From the IMG/VR virus record IMGVR_UViG_3300042691_014705, positions 1 to 31,909 of that record: a DNA stretch of 31,909 nt, one strand, 5' to 3'. The translations under genes and the position numbers were made by a program. The notes below the pieces were generated by a model. That model ran no database searches. It was not told the origin of the DNA and was given only the letters and a program-made list of their open reading frames with translations. Positions 1-7,405 of the stretch are shown piece by piece. Origin of the DNA: a virus. Numbering within the stretch: the stretch's first letter is position 1; every line of letters starts with the position of its first letter.

Positions 1-69
1 GTTCACGGCCAATGCGTCGAATGTAATCAGCATAAACACGGGAATTTGTTAGAATACGCGCCCAGGTTA
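1..69. repeat. terminal direct repeat, left copy
   Basis: Bases 1-69 are identical to bases 31841-31909. The ninG frame continues without a break when the ends are joined at this repeat. This is the overlap expected when a circular or circularly permuted molecule is assembled into a line. It could instead be a true short terminal redundancy, but 69 bp is short for that. Confidence 0.9.
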
Positions 70-210
70 AACGAGCGAATCGGTTTCGAGCGGGCCTCGA
101 AATTAATGATTCTCCGAAACGAACCTTTACGGCTGAGCCTTGAGGAGATTAAACAACTAACCGCACACTATAAAAAACGCGTGAACGAATGGAAAACGAG
201 GAGCGAATAA
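1..210 (+). CDS. ninG: NinG/Rap recombination protein, C-terminal part
   Basis: This is the 3' end of the gene that starts at 31514; the frame opens at base 1 and stops with TAA at 208-210. It encodes the end of the HNH-like zinc core (CVECNQHKHGN) and a C-terminal helix. Joined across the terminal repeat, the whole protein is 178 residues. The run VHGQCVECNQHKHGNL matches the conserved core of lambda NinG (Rap), a Holliday-junction/D-loop nuclease acting in phage recombination. It is split only because the circular genome was opened inside the gene. The stop overlaps the next small gene by 22 nt. Confidence 0.85.
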   Translation, partial: VHGQCVECNQHKHGNLLEYAPRLNERIGFERASKLMILRNEPLRLSLEEIKQLTAHYKKRVNEWKTRSE

Positions 211-350
211 AAGAATTAAAAAACGAACTTTTTACCCTAATGGCGCGGCGTTCATTACGCCCCGATATGAAGGAAAACGCCCGCCAATGGTCAATAATGG
301 CTGAGCTTTATATGCTCACAGGTGAGGAGCGTTGGAAAATGATTAGTTAA
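189..350 (+). CDS. small hypothetical protein, 53 aa
   Basis: ATG at 189, TAA at 348-350. The first 22 nt overlap the end of ninG, as is usual in this tightly packed strand. The product is charged and mostly helical by composition (begins MENEERIKELKNELF, ends ERWKMIS), with no membrane segment and no motif I recognise. It is supported by its position between ninG and the gene at 369 and by being the only open frame there. Its function is unknown; by context it belongs to the early/replication unit. Confidence 0.6.
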   Translation: MENEERIKELKNELFTLMARRSLRPDMKENARQWSIMAELYMLTGEERWKMIS

Positions 351-368
351 CCCTTAAATTTTAATATA

Positions 369-605
369 ATGAGTAATTTTGAGCAAAAAGACGGACAAGG
401 TTCCCTATTCAAAGACGAAAAAAAGGTTGGAAGCCAACCCGATTACCGAGGCTCGGTAAAAATCAAAGGCGAAACGTATAAACTCGCTGGCTGGGTGAAA
501 GAATCCAAAACGGGAAAAAAATTCCTGAGCCTAAAAATTGAGTCGATCGACCTCACTCCCAAAAAAGAAAGCAATGAGAGCACAGGCGGCGACCTCCCTT
601 TCTGA
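369..605 (+). CDS. DUF736-like small protein with SSB-like C-terminal tip
   Basis: A 78-residue protein. Residues 10-55 (GSLFKDEKK, PDYRGSVKIKGETYKLAGW, GKKFLSLKI) have the short-strand pattern of DUF736-like phage and plasmid proteins. The C-terminus is a flexible Ser/Asn/Gly-rich stretch ending GGDLPF. That end resembles the DDIPF tip with which bacterial SSB recruits RecQ, PriA and other partners, and no ordinary ssb gene is visible elsewhere. A role on single-stranded DNA or as an SSB mimic is inference. The ATG lies 18 nt after the previous stop in AT-rich sequence with no Shine-Dalgarno motif. Confidence 0.65.
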   Translation: MSNFEQKDGQGSLFKDEKKVGSQPDYRGSVKIKGETYKLAGWVKESKTGKKFLSLKIESIDLTPKKESNESTGGDLPF

Positions 606-744
606 GTTAATTGAGCAACTCGACGCGATAGTTAGGCAATATCCCGAAAAAAACGTTAATATAAGCGACGGCCTCAGGAACTATTTAAACGGGATTAAAC
701 AGGCCCGCCATTTGGCCGAAAACCTACTAAATCGGGAATTATGA
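574..744 (+). CDS. small helical hypothetical protein, 56 aa
   Basis: The open frame reaches back to an ATG at 538, but I prefer the ATG at 574 (MRAQAATSLSELIEQLD) because it shortens the overlap with the preceding gene to 32 nt and follows an A-rich AAAAAAGAAAG tract. The product is predicted all helical and ends in LNREL. The stop codon overlaps the next start as ATGA (741-744), which suggests translational coupling. I recognise no family. Confidence 0.55.
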   Translation: MRAQAATSLSELIEQLDAIVRQYPEKNVNISDGLRNYLNGIKQARHLAENLLNREL

Positions 745-938
745 AGCGGCAAATCTTAGCTGAAAGTTTTAAACTAATGGTCGAAATTCAAAAGCTCAGG
801 GCCGAGCGCCACCATTTGCTCGCTATGGAGTTCGATTATAAAACCTCTGAATTTCAAAAAGCCTATTCGAGGCTCAAAGTCGTAAACGAGCGATTATATG
901 AGCTAACAGGCCAATTTTGTTACAAACCCAGGCGCTAA
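741..938 (+). CDS. small basic helical protein, 65 aa
   Basis: The start overlaps the preceding stop (ATGA). The product is basic, probably two helices (ESFKLMVEIQKLRAERHHLL and a second around FQKAYSRLKVVNERLYEL), with a C-terminal FCYKPRR. I recognise no family. It is the last gene of the rightward unit: its TAA (936-938) overlaps the TAG of the convergent endolysin gene (935-937), so there is no room for an intergenic terminator. Confidence 0.6.
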   Translation: MKRQILAESFKLMVEIQKLRAERHHLLAMEFDYKTSEFQKAYSRLKVVNERLYELTGQFCYKPRR

Positions 939-1321
939 ATTTCAAAGTGTGGGAGGTCGCGGAATCTTTTCCAATCGCCTCCCCACTTTATTAAGCCGTT
1001 AAAATTGGCTTTAATAATGGCGGCAAATTTCGAGAATAATTCGGGCCGCCAATCTAACTCACCCTCAGAATTTTTAAACGCAATATCGAACGCCTGAGCG
1101 GGTTTTACGTTATGCTTTCCCCCCTCTTTAATGTATGTTACTATTTTACCGCCCGTTGTTCTCCCTTTGGCGAATAAAATTCGCTGCTCTTCATTACTGC
1201 GAAACGTGCACGTTAAAAAGGGTTGGGGCTCGGTTGGGTATAATTCCCGAAATTCATGAGCCGCCAGCGTGTAAGCTCTTTGGAGGCGGTAATCGCAGTC
1301 GGTTAGTTTTCGGCTCGCCAT
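935..1321 (-). CDS. endolysin, M15-family L,D/D,D-peptidase
   Basis: A 128-residue peptidase resembling VanY/Ply-type M15 enzymes (Peptidase_M15_4), which cut peptide cross-links in peptidoglycan at lysis. Visible zinc-site residues are His70 and Asp79 in KHNVKPAQAFDI, and the C-terminal His125 in LPHFE; WGGDW (113-117) is the usual strand before it. No signal peptide is present, so release should depend on the neighbouring holin. The length is normal for a single-domain enzyme without a cell-wall binding domain. Its 5' end overlaps the membrane-protein gene by 19 nt, and it is the last gene of the late unit. Confidence 0.88.
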   Translation of the reverse strand: MASRKLTDCDYRLQRAYTLAAHEFRELYPTEPQPFLTCTFRSNEEQRILFAKGRTTGGKIVTYIKEGGKHNVKPAQAFDIAFKNSEGELDWRPELFSKFAAIIKANFNGLIKWGGDWKRFRDLPHFEI

Positions 1322-1884
1322 TTTCTGATAGTTTCGTCCTTCATTCGAGAGCCCCGAGAGCTCCCCACGTAATAAGCAAAAATCGAGGTTCCAATAGATA
1401 GCACCGAGCCGAAAGTCATATCGGCCAAACGCTGATTATCCTCAGGAATAACGACAAAAATTAACGATAAAACGACCCCAATTAAAAGGCTGAGCCCAAT
1501 AATAACCACGGCGGCAAAAAGCCAGTCACGTTTTCCCGTGGCACTCAGAAAGGCCGCCTCCCTTTCGCGGGCGCTTTTCCTATCGTCAACCTCGGCGCGG
1601 TAAAAATCTAAATCGGTTTGCAAATCGAGCCGCGTCATTTCCAATTCAAAGTTTAAACGCAACTTTTCAAACTCGAGCGCCAGCGAGTTATGTTCATCGC
1701 TTTTATGTTTTTGCCCGTTGAGATAAGCCCCCACCGTCTCGAGGGCCTGAATTCCCGTAATATCGCCCGCAATTTCGAGAATATCGCCCGCGACGGGTTT
1801 TACCTTGTCTTTTATAAATACGCCGAATTTTGAGCCCTTAATACGCTCGCCAATCGGTTTTTTATTTGGGTTTTTCTTGCTCAC
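1303..1884 (-). CDS. two-TM lysis-associated membrane protein (holin candidate)
   Basis: A 193-residue protein with a basic N-terminus, a charged coiled-coil stretch (about 62-118), and two membrane segments (about 121-146 and 156-174), followed by a short basic tail containing GSSRGSR. It starts with GTG at 1884; that GTG overlaps the TGA of the upstream holin gene by 4 nt (GTGA), supporting coupled translation. Lying between a holin and an endolysin suggests a second holin or another lysis-accessory membrane protein. There is no lipobox or signal peptide, so a spanin is less likely. The exact role is inferred from context. Confidence 0.65.
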   Translation of the reverse strand: MSKKNPNKKPIGERIKGSKFGVFIKDKVKPVAGDILEIAGDITGIQALETVGAYLNGQKHKSDEHNSLALEFEKLRLNFELEMTRLDLQTDLDFYRAEVDDRKSAREREAAFLSATGKRDWLFAAVVIIGLSLLIGVVLSLIFVVIPEDNQRLADMTFGSVLSIGTSIFAYYVGSSRGSRMKDETIRKWRAEN

Positions 1885-2207
1885 TTTTTAGGCATGAAAA
1901 ACGAGAGGATACGGGTAAAAATACTTTTGTAATTAGTCATTACATAAATAAAAACCTTTTCACCCATCAGAGTAGCCATCGGAACGGCCCAGCTCGCCTC
2001 GGTAGTATAGCCGTTATTTTCGCAATAAACCGAGGTTAAATAACCCGAAAAAATGGATAAGCCAATAACGGCGATCCATTGCATAACCGTAATCGTTCTT
2101 TTCATGTAAATTTCGTAGCTAATTTTTCCCATGACGCCAATTAGAATACCGAAAACCCAGTTATTGAGGTCACTAAGAAAATGGGTTAAATAATTAAAAA
2201 AATTCAT
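1881..2207 (-). CDS. holin, LydA-like, three TM segments
   Basis: 108 residues with three hydrophobic segments (about 17-34, 42-61 and 71-90) and a basic C-terminal tail (FFMPKK). Size, topology and place just before the endolysin match LydA/holin superfamily III proteins, which form the inner-membrane hole that lets endolysin out. The start overlaps the stop of a 30-residue gene as ATGA, and the stop overlaps the GTG of the next gene. A short conserved signature decisive for the family is not visible to me, so the call rests on topology and neighbours. Confidence 0.7.
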   Translation of the reverse strand: MNFFNYLTHFLSDLNNWVFGILIGVMGKISYEIYMKRTITVMQWIAVIGLSIFSGYLTSVYCENNGYTTEASWAVPMATLMGEKVFIYVMTNYKSIFTRILSFFMPKK

Positions 2208-2296
2208 TTTTTCAGTTTAGTTTTAGATAGTAAAAGTTTTTCGTACTTCTTAAGCGCCTCAAGTTGGGCCGCTTTCTTTTCTCTTAACTTTTTCAT
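2204..2296 (-). CDS. 30-aa lysine-rich microprotein
   Basis: ATG at 2296-2294, TGA at 2206-2204; begins MKKLREKKAAQLEALKKYEK and ends SKTKLKK. Both ends are locked to neighbours by 4-nt ATGA overlaps: the connector gene stop overlaps its start, and its stop overlaps the holin start. This double coupling is the main evidence that it is translated. About a third of its residues are lysine and it should form a single amphipathic helix. It may serve as a ribosome relay to the holin or as a small lysis regulator; both are guesses. Confidence 0.6.
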   Translation of the reverse strand: MKKLREKKAAQLEALKKYEKLLLSKTKLKK

Positions 2297-2856
2297 GGTA
2301 TTTGACTAATTCTCCTATCGCCATAAGTACGGCTCGAGGCTGTATTTCCCGACGAAAAAATGTAAGTGTTAGAACCTTTTTGAATTCCTATCGGGCAACG
2401 TTGCGGCCAAACGTTATTCGAATACTCAGGAAATAGAGCCGAGTTAGCACACAAATAATCGACCATTAACGAGGTATAATGCTCGGCGTTTTGTTGCCAC
2501 TTGTTCAACTGATCCTTAAAAACCACGTCGGGCACGGGCTGAGAATCCTCAGAGGTTCGTTGAACCATTGTAGCGTTGTCGATTTTATATGTTAACGCTG
2601 GCGCCGCTTCGACCATTGCCCACCACAAAACCACGCGCCGCGCGTAATCGTCAACGAGGGTTAAATAATTTCCCGCCAGGGTATTATTTGCCACGTCGTT
2701 TTTAATCTTTTCGTAAAGGTTCGTTCCCAAATAAGGCGCGAGGAATTTATCCTGAGCCAAATAAATTGAGGGATAAAGTAAATTCGGGTCGACAGCCCCG
2801 TTAACGTTAGTATATTTTTTAATATATACGTCGCTTATTAAAAGTATTTCAGCCAT
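2293..2856 (-). CDS. head-tail connector candidate, DUF6712-like
   Basis: 187 residues, largely helical in the first 150 (MAEILLISDVYIKKYTNV, YPSIYLAQDKFLAPYLG, YARRVVLWWAMVEAAPAL), then a Gly/Ser-rich C-terminus. The pattern of an N-terminal 'YI' segment followed by a helix with FLAPYLG resembles DUF6712 proteins that sit beside portal genes in Bacteroidota phages and probably form the connector ring. It starts 3 nt after the portal stop, so the two should be co-translated. Assignment is from memory of the family and gene position. Confidence 0.6.
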   Translation of the reverse strand: MAEILLISDVYIKKYTNVNGAVDPNLLYPSIYLAQDKFLAPYLGTNLYEKIKNDVANNTLAGNYLTLVDDYARRVVLWWAMVEAAPALTYKIDNATMVQRTSEDSQPVPDVVFKDQLNKWQQNAEHYTSLMVDYLCANSALFPEYSNNVWPQRCPIGIQKGSNTYIFSSGNTASSRTYGDRRISQIP

Positions 2857-2859
2857 TTT

Positions 2860-4674
2860 TTACCTCCTATAATTTTTACCGTTTACGCCATAAATTGGGT
2901 TATCAGGGAGAAAGCCGTTAAAATCTTGATCCACGGGCAAAAGAGCGACCCGAATATCGTTCCGCACCGTATAGCCCATTTTTTCGGCTCTTTTAACCGC
3001 GATTTGTTGAGCATCATTAGCGAGCGGGTTAATTCCTTTGGCATTTATATAAACCTCTTTTTGCCAAAAGTGGTAACAGTTGCCGCCGCCTTTATAGAGC
3101 CAAATCGAGTAATAATCCGAACCGTATGGGCCCCAGCCTCGATTAACGGCTTTTTCCTCCATTGCCTCAATATCCTCTTTTCTGTACAGCTTATCGGCGC
3201 TAATCATTTTTTTACAAAATTCGCGCTCAGTTGCCGCGTTTCCTTTATATCGGTAGCGCGTCATAAAAGTAATTCCCGCGTAGTTTGTGGAATCTTGTTC
3301 GCTGGGCCTCATTGGCTGAGCGCTTCCCGTGCTCGCTAATTCGTGAGCCTCGATTTTAACGAGTTCCTCGTTTTCTTTATCGTCATTCATGTAATCGACC
3401 TCATAACTATCGATTAAAATATAACCCGAGGGCGGTTCGGTTCCGAGGGCTATCAGCTCCTCGGCGATTTCCGAACCCAACGCCTCGAGCTCGCTTGTTT
3501 CACGGGCGCAACAAACGGCCTTTTTTTTTTCAACCTCAAGAGCTTGAGTAATCGGAGCCGCTGGCGTCGGCTCAACCTTAACGGGCGGCGTTAACATTAG
3601 CGGCGAATTTGGAATTACCGTAATAGTTAGGTTAGGCATTTCGTAGCTCAATATCTCCTCAAGGCCCGAGGCTAGTTTTCTTTGAGCGGGTTCGACCACT
3701 TGGTTAGTGAAAATCTCAAGGCCGACCGCCATTTCATCTTTATTCGAACCAAAACCGCCCCCAACGTCACGAATTCCGAAAAGTAAAGGGGTAACCACGC
3801 GGTGAGCGACCATTATTAGGGACGTGCTCTCTTTACTTAAAAACTCGTATTGTTTGTCAGCATCCGAAAGGGGAAACGTTGTTATTTCAGGTTTCGGCGT
3901 ATCGCGCTCGTTGAAAGTCATTATAAACTTTCCCGCGTTTCGGGCGCCTGTTAACTCGCGTTCCCAATCCCTCTTCATGTCCCTTTGTTGCTCAGGGTCG
4001 GGCGCGCCTTGAAATAACGAAACTATCATTGAAGGGCTGAGCCCGTTCATAATATTATTCACGTGGTAAACGCTTATTTCCTTTGCCAGCTCAATCGAAT
4101 TTATTGCCGAGTAATAATCGGGGCGCGGGTAAATATTAGCGCCACAATAGGCGAACTTGTAAAAGATTTGGCGCGGCTCCTCGGCGTTATTCGTTGGATT
4201 GTAAACGGGCGAAAATTGAGGCTTGTTCTTTTTTTTGCGAGTATTCGCCCAATCATTGGAATGATAAACCCCAACTATCTCCTCCTCCTCACCTGTTACC
4301 GCTATTCGGCACTCCTCGAATGGCAAATGGCGAATTTTAGCAATTGAAAGGCGATCAACCGAATAAATTACCTCGATATAATAGCCCCCGAATTTTTTAT
4401 AATCATGAGCGCAACCGTAAAAAACATCGTAAGCACTCAAAGCCTCCAAACGGCCGTTATATTGCCCAGCCTCGAGGCGTTTGCCCGCGAACATATCTCC
4501 AATCGATACACAAAGGGAACCGTGAACGGCGCCCGTCGCGGCTAATTCTGAGATATATTGCGGAAATAAATTATCGACCCCGTAATTAACCCAGCCCGAA
4601 CGGTCGATTTTTTCGGCTGAGCTCCTAACCGTATAATCGGCGAGGGAAATTCGTTTAACGTTATGGGTTTCCAT
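2860..4674 (-). CDS. portal protein with C-terminal extension
   Basis: 604 residues. The first ~385 have portal character: an N-terminal segment with WVNYGVDNLFPQYI, a clip/wing region, and a long region (IMNGLSPSMIVSL, QQRDMKRDWERE, STSLIMVAHRVVTPLLFG) like that of Bacteroidota siphophage portals, which form the dodecameric DNA gateway. The last ~165 residues form a separate domain with RYRYKG, EREFCKKM and GGNCYHFWQ, joined by a Glu-rich linker. I have seen similar domains attached to head-maturation proteins in this phage group, but its role is unknown. The gene overlaps its upstream neighbour by 14 nt. Confidence 0.75.
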   Translation of the reverse strand: METHNVKRISLADYTVRSSAEKIDRSGWVNYGVDNLFPQYISELAATGAVHGSLCVSIGDMFAGKRLEAGQYNGRLEALSAYDVFYGCAHDYKKFGGYYIEVIYSVDRLSIAKIRHLPFEECRIAVTGEEEEIVGVYHSNDWANTRKKKNKPQFSPVYNPTNNAEEPRQIFYKFAYCGANIYPRPDYYSAINSIELAKEISVYHVNNIMNGLSPSMIVSLFQGAPDPEQQRDMKRDWERELTGARNAGKFIMTFNERDTPKPEITTFPLSDADKQYEFLSKESTSLIMVAHRVVTPLLFGIRDVGGGFGSNKDEMAVGLEIFTNQVVEPAQRKLASGLEEILSYEMPNLTITVIPNSPLMLTPPVKVEPTPAAPITQALEVEKKKAVCCARETSELEALGSEIAEELIALGTEPPSGYILIDSYEVDYMNDDKENEELVKIEAHELASTGSAQPMRPSEQDSTNYAGITFMTRYRYKGNAATEREFCKKMISADKLYRKEDIEAMEEKAVNRGWGPYGSDYYSIWLYKGGGNCYHFWQKEVYINAKGINPLANDAQQIAVKRAEKMGYTVRNDIRVALLPVDQDFNGFLPDNPIYGVNGKNYRR

Positions 4675-5056
4675 TGTAAATAATATCGTCGTTAATGGTT
4701 ATATTGGGAACATCGTAATAAATTGTCGAGCTCTTTAAATCGAGCCAACCGATTCGGCACAGGCCAACGATTGCCGCGTTAGTTGGGTTCAAATTTACGG
4801 CCGAATTTTGCCCGTAAATCTCATATCGATAACGCCCAGGAAGGGTCAAACCGACCGTTGTTACCGTTAATTGGGTTATCCTTTGGTTTTCGTTTACAAT
4901 AGTGGCAACTTGAGCCAACTCCTCGCCCGCCGTGCTATTCTCCTCATGAATTAAAATAAAGAGGTAATGAGTAAACGCAGTCGCGAAATATTGACGCGAT
5001 TCGTTCAAACTTAAATAGAGCGTTTGGGCCGCCTGATTTGTATTTAAATAAACCAT
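4661..5056 (-). CDS. virion protein candidate, 131 aa
   Basis: A 131-residue protein of mostly beta-strand and turn composition (TLYLSLNESRQYF, HYLFILIHEE, GLTLPGRYRYEIYGQ), ending in a Gly/Asn-rich tail. The pattern suggests an Ig-like or jelly-roll fold. It lies between the tail-tube candidate and the portal, and its end overlaps the portal start by 14 nt, so it probably belongs to the virion as a decoration, neck or minor structural protein. I do not recognise the family. A terminator-like hairpin just upstream may lower its expression relative to the capsid genes. Confidence 0.6.
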   Translation of the reverse strand: MVYLNTNQAAQTLYLSLNESRQYFATAFTHYLFILIHEENSTAGEELAQVATIVNENQRITQLTVTTVGLTLPGRYRYEIYGQNSAVNLNPTNAAIVGLCRIGWLDLKSSTIYYDVPNITINDDIIYNGNP

Positions 5057-5064
5057 ATTTTTAT

Positions 5065-5094
5065 AAAAAAGGGGCGAGTTTTAACGCCCGCCCC
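5065..5094 (-). terminator. intrinsic terminator candidate (leftward)
   Basis: Read on the minus strand, a 6-bp GC stem (GGGGCG/CGCCCC, plus-strand 5089-5094 and 5071-5076) is followed directly by six U residues (complement of 5065-5070). It lies between the genes at 5126-5668 and 4661-5056, where it could reduce read-through from the abundant capsid and tube messages into the portal and lysis genes. Confidence 0.6.
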
Positions 5095-5125
5095 CGTTTT
5101 TAATGTATAACCCCTTTTAACGATA

Positions 5126-5668
5126 TTAATAAGCTGGGTCGACCGTAATCGTTGCGAAATTATCGAACGGGTCGGCCGTGTAAGCCTCCAAAAAGTCGGG
5201 CTGAGCTGGCTCCTGAGCGTTAACGGTTATTTGGTAACCGTTTAAATCGCCCTTAGCCTTTCCACTCTGATAGCTTCCCGAGGTTAGAAAAGCCCCATCG
5301 GTACGGCCCACCATCAAGATCTGATCGTCATACAAGCGAACGAAAACAATCAGTTTCGCTTTACTCATATTTTCGAGTTCTTGTTTTTTAAAGTTGGAAA
5401 GTTTTCCCAAAGTTAGCTCGACGGTTTGATCGTAATACAACGTTCCGTTTTCGAGGTTAGCAGTTGGGACAACCGTCAGCGCGCCCGTGTTACGGTTCGG
5501 CTGATAGCGGAAAATGGTCGCGGTTGGCAACCCATCTACAAGGCCCGTCGCGGGGTCGGTTGTAACACCGCTTTGAAAATCTTCCCAATTACAAAAGAAA
5601 ATTTCCTTAACACCCCCAACGCCCTCATTACAATCTAGGAGAAACCCTTGAGTTAATAAACAAGGCAT
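5126..5668 (-). CDS. major tail tube protein candidate
   Basis: 180 residues, starting MPCLLTQGFLLDC. The ordering (short N-terminal CLLTQG...DCNEGVGGVKEIFF, a central strand-rich part with ENGTLYYDQTVELTLGKL, a helix KKQELENMSKAKLIVFVRL, and a GDLNGYQITV strand) resembles a family in Bacteroidota siphophages that I take to be the tail tube. It sits just after the major capsid gene and is bounded by hairpins on both sides, consistent with high expression. A decoration protein is the main alternative. Confidence 0.55.
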   Translation of the reverse strand: MPCLLTQGFLLDCNEGVGGVKEIFFCNWEDFQSGVTTDPATGLVDGLPTATIFRYQPNRNTGALTVVPTANLENGTLYYDQTVELTLGKLSNFKKQELENMSKAKLIVFVRLYDDQILMVGRTDGAFLTSGSYQSGKAKGDLNGYQITVNAQEPAQPDFLEAYTADPFDNFATITVDPAY

Positions 5669-5689
5669 ATTTTTAATTTTTTAAAGTTA

Positions 5690-5709
5690 GGGGGGGCTAT
5701 TAACCCCCC
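5690..5709. terminator. GC hairpin after the major capsid gene
   Basis: A 6-7 bp G/C stem (seven G at 5690-5696, six C at 5704-5709) with a 7-nt loop lies between the capsid gene and the next late gene. On the plus strand it is followed by T-rich sequence; on the minus strand, the direction of late transcription, the U tract is interrupted. It may therefore be a weak terminator or an mRNA-stabilising hairpin. Confidence 0.5.
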
Positions 5710-5719
5710 GTTTAATTTT

Positions 5720-6619
5720 TTAGAACCAAGTTCCGTAAGCCGCGATTTCGTTCCCGATACCGAATTGGCACCCAGCGAAAAACTTAGCTGAGAAACGAAC
5801 GTTATCCTCGGCAAATTGGCCCATGTCCACAACTTGAACCGAGTTCCAATCTGAAAGGACGTTAGTACCGAACCATAGGTTGGATTTCTGAGCCATAACG
5901 ATAGTATCGTCGGGCATTCCTGGGCATATTGCCAACTGATAACCTAAATAAGATTTAGGCATCTCAGGGCCGCCGTATGTGTACCAACCGTTGCCCGCCG
6001 CCGCGCTTGCTTGCATGAATGCCTCCCAAACGTTTTGAGCGATGTAAATAACAGGCTTTTCCATTGAGCGCTTAACCGCCGTTGGAAGGGTTGCAACCGT
6101 CGCCGCAATTTTAGAAATTACGTTTGTGCTATCGATAGCCACGGGAGTCGATACGAAAAGAACGCCCGAACCACCCGTATTCATCAAAGTAAGCAATCCG
6201 TTATACTCGCCAGTTGTGGCGTTTGCACCCGTCCACAAAATCTCCTCGTTTTTCGCCGCGATACCCTCGAGCATATTAGCGATAAGAGTTTCGGCCAAAG
6301 CTGGCTCAACCTCACCGCGTTGAAAATCGCCCGCCGCCCAGTCATTCAAGAAATTATTTTTACAAATGTTTCTCTGAACTTGGAACTTCTCGAGCGTTAG
6401 TGTACGTTCGGTAATTGTGATTTCGCCGAGCGCTGAAAAATCGCACGTCGGAGCCTCGAAAGTGATATCGTCAACGAGTTTCTTTACAACCGCGCGGTAA
6501 TCGATATTCTCTTTTACGGTTACGTGTTGCAAAGATTCGTTCGCAAGAAACGCCGCCTTAATGTACTCACCCGCGTATTTACCCGCGTAGGTGGTCGTTA
6601 AATTCATTGTAGTTGCCAT
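5720..6619 (-). CDS. major capsid protein, HK97 fold
   Basis: 299 residues, a normal length for a mature-size HK97-type capsid subunit. The pattern fits: N-terminal arm, a strand/E-loop-like region (TITERTLTLEKFQVQRNICK), spine helix (ALAETLIANMLEGIAAKNEEILWTG), A-domain with PVIYIAQNVWEAFMQA, and a C-terminal strand-rich section ending in ANYGTW-like sequence (IAAYGTWF). The gene order protease, scaffold, capsid supports it strongly. ATG at 6619; hairpin at 5690-5709 after the stop. A second in-frame ATG 4 codons later is less likely to be the start. Confidence 0.85.
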   Translation of the reverse strand: MATTMNLTTTYAGKYAGEYIKAAFLANESLQHVTVKENIDYRAVVKKLVDDITFEAPTCDFSALGEITITERTLTLEKFQVQRNICKNNFLNDWAAGDFQRGEVEPALAETLIANMLEGIAAKNEEILWTGANATTGEYNGLLTLMNTGGSGVLFVSTPVAIDSTNVISKIAATVATLPTAVKRSMEKPVIYIAQNVWEAFMQASAAAGNGWYTYGGPEMPKSYLGYQLAICPGMPDDTIVMAQKSNLWFGTNVLSDWNSVQVVDMGQFAEDNVRFSAKFFAGCQFGIGNEIAAYGTWF

Positions 6620-6628
6620 TGGCTTAAA

Positions 6629-7240
6629 TTATTTTTTTAAATTTTCTATATTCTTTTTGATACGTTCGCCGAGCGTCATTTGGTTAAAAGGCTTTTCGCT
6701 TTTTTCAGTTCCCAAAACGACGCGGGTTGTAGTTTTCTCTTTTACTGAGGCGATAGCGGGTTGCTTTTTTACCGCGGCCAATTCAGCCTTAACAGCGCTC
6801 AGGTTTTCGCCAGCCTTTGCGGCCTCACCCTTAACGCGAGAAAGCTCAGTTTCCAACGCGGTTTTTTCACCCTCAAGGGTTGAAACGCGCTCGCTCAGTT
6901 TATTAATTGCGCTTAGCAAATCGTCGGAACTCATTTCCTCCTCGAGCTCAGGAATACCCATTTCGGCGATTTGTGAAGCCTCGTTAACGTCGATAAATTC
7001 GCCGCTCTCGAGTTCGTAACGGCCCGCGGCCGCTGGGACTTTGTTACCCTCTTCGTCCTTAGTATAAACGTCGGAACCAATCGCGAAACTTTCGGCGCTT
7101 GTATAGATGGGCGTCCCATCTTGTAACCTGCCCTCGAGCTCTAACTGAACCTCTTCTAATTTTATACCGTGAACGCTAGGATCAATCCCAAACTTTGAAA
7201 AAATACCTTTCAAAGATTCTTTTAAATTGGTTTTAGACAT
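6629..7240 (-). CDS. capsid scaffold protein
   Basis: 203 acidic residues with a long predicted coiled coil (about 105-160: LLSAINKLSERVSTLEGEKT and on to VKAELAAVKK), followed by a disordered Lys/Thr-rich stretch and a short C-terminal helix (FNQMTLGERIKKNIENLKK). Scaffolds of HK97-type phages have this layout: an internal coiled coil and a C-terminal capsid-binding helix. It lies between the XkdF-type protease, which would degrade it, and the capsid gene, 9 nt from the latter. The family is inferred from architecture and position. Confidence 0.75.
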   Translation of the reverse strand: MSKTNLKESLKGIFSKFGIDPSVHGIKLEEVQLELEGRLQDGTPIYTSAESFAIGSDVYTKDEEGNKVPAAAGRYELESGEFIDVNEASQIAEMGIPELEEEMSSDDLLSAINKLSERVSTLEGEKTALETELSRVKGEAAKAGENLSAVKAELAAVKKQPAIASVKEKTTTRVVLGTEKSEKPFNQMTLGERIKKNIENLKK

Positions 7241-7343
7241 TGCGTTTTAAATTTGCCTATTTAACGGAAAGGCCCCTTTTTTTCCCTATTTTCGCCCCGT
7301 TATCGAGCTCGCTCGTTGTGTGATATAGTTTATTTGTTGAATG

Positions 7344-7373
7344 AAAAAGGGCCCCTCGTTTGGAGCCCTTTTT
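7344..7373 (-). terminator. intrinsic terminator between protease and scaffold genes
   Basis: A5GGGC...GCCCT5: GGGC (7349-7352) pairs with GCCC (7365-7368), extended inward by two further pairs around one mismatch and outward by A-U pairs. Each strand has a U run after the stem, so it can work in both directions. It stands in the 165-bp gap before the scaffold gene, the longest gap in the late unit. I see no clear TAnnTTTG promoter in that gap, so the hairpin may act as a partial terminator or RNA-processing signal. Confidence 0.6.
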
Positions 7374-7405
7374 ACACTTCACCCTTAAACACTAGTAAAA
7401 ACACA

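Noticed and set aside
2926-3339. 137-codon plus-strand open frame opposite the portal gene
   Set aside because: Lies wholly antisense to a well-supported portal frame; no coupling, start context or protein-like motifs.
6591-7019. 142-codon plus-strand open frame opposite scaffold
   Set aside because: Low-complexity Ser/Ala/Phe composition mirrors the coiled-coil codons of the scaffold on the other strand.
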